A stretch of 64,000 nt of DNA from Cichorium intybus (taxonomy: Eukaryota; Streptophyta; Magnoliopsida; Asterales; Asteraceae). Positions 62,776 through 64,000 of the stretch are shown in pieces (the first letter of the stretch is position 1; each line of letters begins with the position of its first letter). The position numbers were made by a program, and so were the translations under genes. The stretch spans positions 62,493,705 through 62,557,704 of the forward strand of contig CM042012.1 in the NCBI GenBank assembly GCA_023525715.1, given 5' to 3'. The notes under the pieces were generated by a model. That model was not told the origin of the DNA, made no database searches, and saw only the letters and a list, made by a program, of their open reading frames with translations.

Positions 62776-62890
62776 TGCTCACATCTCATATAAATATTAA
62801 TATATTTTATACCTTCGGGAACAGTTAAGCATGCTCACATAGTAAAGTAACCAACACCAACTAACCTAATATATTAATAGCATGCTCACA
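61264..62890 (+). repeat. 33 bp repeat, seven copies
   Basis: The phrase with core ctaacctaatatattaat and ending agcatgctca occurs at about 61,264, 61,328, 61,957, 62,024, 62,654, 62,749 and 62,850. Copies are nearly identical. Some are linked by a caggtccccattctcttctc spacer. Confidence 0.9.
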
Positions 62891-63014
62891 CCATCACACC
62901 ACAAGCTTACAATCGGTGGTCCATCAGATCATCACTACTCTACGGGATCAAAATCGCTCAACAGTATCATTATCTCACAGTCATCACCATTCTTTCCTAT
63001 AAACCAGGTAAGCG

Positions 63015-64000
63015 ACTTGTGGCCAAAATAAGCATTTAGTTTGATACTTTTTTCCAGATTATAACCATTTACTTTGTTTTTGATTTGGCGGATTATAGCA
63101 CTGTACTTTTATTAATGTTGATATTATAGTAGTGTGCTTTGCTTTAATGCAAGTTGTGCCCAAAAAAAATCTTTACTAATTTTTGTCCAGATTATAGCAT
63201 TGTACTTTTTAAATGACACCTTACATAGCAACACACTTTGGTCCCAAACCCAAAAAAAATGGTTTCTTTGTCCTTATTTTCGAATTATAGCAATGTACTT
63301 CTATTTTGTCGTTATTTTCGCAGTGTACTTTGCTTTAATGCAAGTTGTGGCCAAAATAAGCGTTTACTTTGTTTTTTTTTTTCAAAATTATAACCATTTA
63401 CTTTGTGTTTTATTTGGCGGATTATAGCAATGTACTTCCATTATTGTTGTAATTATAGCAGTGTACTTTTTAAATGACACCTTACATAGCAGCATACTTT
63501 GGTCCCAAACCCAAACGAAATGCTTAATTTGTCCTTATTTTCGCATTCTAGCTATGTACTTCTATTATTCTCGTAATTATAGCAGTGTACTTTGCTTTAA
63601 TGCGAGTTGTGCCCATAAATAATAATTACTAATTTTTGTCAAGATTATAGCATTGTACTTTTTAAATGACACATTACATAGCAACATACTTTGGTCCCAA
63701 ACCCAAAGTTTGTTTTTGTTGCTATTATAGCTTTGTACTTTTGATTACCATCCGATAATAGCATCCTACTTAATTTTTTTATTTCATTGTTAGCAGTGAT
63801 TAGCTCCACTACAAAGGCAGGAAGGTTTCCAATTTTCTTAAGCCACGAAAAAGAGGTAAACACGAATAAAACGTTTGCTTATTTTCGGATTATAGCCTCA
63901 TAAACGAAATGCTTAAATTCTCCTTATTTTCGCATTATAGCAATGTACTTCTATCATTCTCGTAATTATAGCAGTGTACTTTGCTTGGGTTAATATTATA
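63015..64000 (+). repeat. Minisatellite-like array of attatagca.tgtacttt units
   Basis: A 16-20 base theme (attatagcaatgtacttt with variants) recurs about 15-20 times at irregular 30-60 bp spacing to the window end. Higher-order blocks of roughly 330 bp can be seen, for example ttgtggccaaaataagc at 63,019 and 63,345, and tggtcccaaacccaaa at 63,239, 63,501 and 63,691. No coding sequence is present. Confidence 0.75.

Larger units (their letters stand above)
58666..64000 (+). mobile_element. Helitron 5, 5' part
   Basis: The element starts TCTATAATACTATATAAAG after an A at the edge of the TA tract. The first ~110 bp share spaced phrases with the start of Helitron 1 (gtcttaaaattaaga.agtac, aatgca, cggattg). 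No 3' hairpin plus CTAG is seen before the window end, so its length is unknown and the right part may belong to something else. No Rep/helicase frame is visible. Confidence 0.6.

Noticed and set aside
61264..62890. Regular repeats considered as a CRISPR array
   Set aside because: Spacing is irregular (about 64 to 630 bp), the context is plant Helitron sequence and spacers are repeated exons, so this is a plant dispersed repeat.

Overview
This 64 kb window looks like intergenic DNA from a repeat-rich flowering plant, most likely a eudicot. The composition (AT-rich, very long TA dinucleotide runs, Ty3/gypsy and Ty1/copia elements, Helitrons, MULE, CACTA and hAT transposons) fits a large Asteraceae-type genome such as lettuce, but that assignment is an impression of transposon families and not proof. 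I found no intact host gene, no tRNA or rRNA gene and no CRISPR array. Almost all of the window is transposable-element DNA.

The left third (1-28,900) is a nested stack that can be read from target-site duplications and interrupted reading frames. A CACTA (En/Spm-type) transposon, plus strand, forms the base: a DUF4216 domain, a DUF8039-like domain and an Ulp1-like protease remnant. A minus-strand Ty1/copia element (9,549-21,558) sits in it next to the DUF4216 domain. This copia was hit three times: a hAT-like non-autonomous element with an 8 bp duplication (15,200-16,046) split its gag; a MULE with a 9 bp duplication (16,611-21,257) landed in its 5' LTR; and an Athila/Tat-like gypsy element (6,014-9,548, continuing left) truncated its reverse transcriptase end. 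The Athila element was in turn hit by a Tekay/Del-like gypsy element (1-6,013), whose gag-to-RT frame is still open for 907 codons. A Helitron (23,976-28,366) split the CACTA protease region.

The middle (23,900-38,100) is a Helitron-rich block. Helitron termini (GC-rich hairpin plus CTAG at 3' ends, TCTATA-type 5' ends) repeatedly lie against long (TA)n tracts. One plus-strand Helitron (about 33,113-37,221) carries the last exon of an ARF-GAP-like gene, broken by a stop and a frameshift. A Tekay-like LTR (28,923-30,628) lies between Helitron pieces.

The right part (38,100-58,570) holds decayed LTR elements: a 158 bp copia-type LTR with both a PPT-like tract and a primer-binding site; a heavily mutated plus-strand copia (about 40,100-45,432); an Athila 3' fragment carrying a small TRIM element (46,482-47,160, TTTAG duplication); a plus-strand gypsy element (48,471-54,401) full of stops; and a minus-strand copia end (54,402-58,570) inserted into it. 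The last part (58,666-64,000) is the 5' portion of another Helitron, with exon-like segments that have been tandemly multiplied and a minisatellite-like array at the window end.

The most interesting items are the MULE, which encodes a degenerate two-intron transposase and, convergently, a small coiled-coil protein with its own TATA box; the recurrent placement of Helitron ends in TA microsatellites; and the gene-fragment cargo and exon amplification inside Helitrons.
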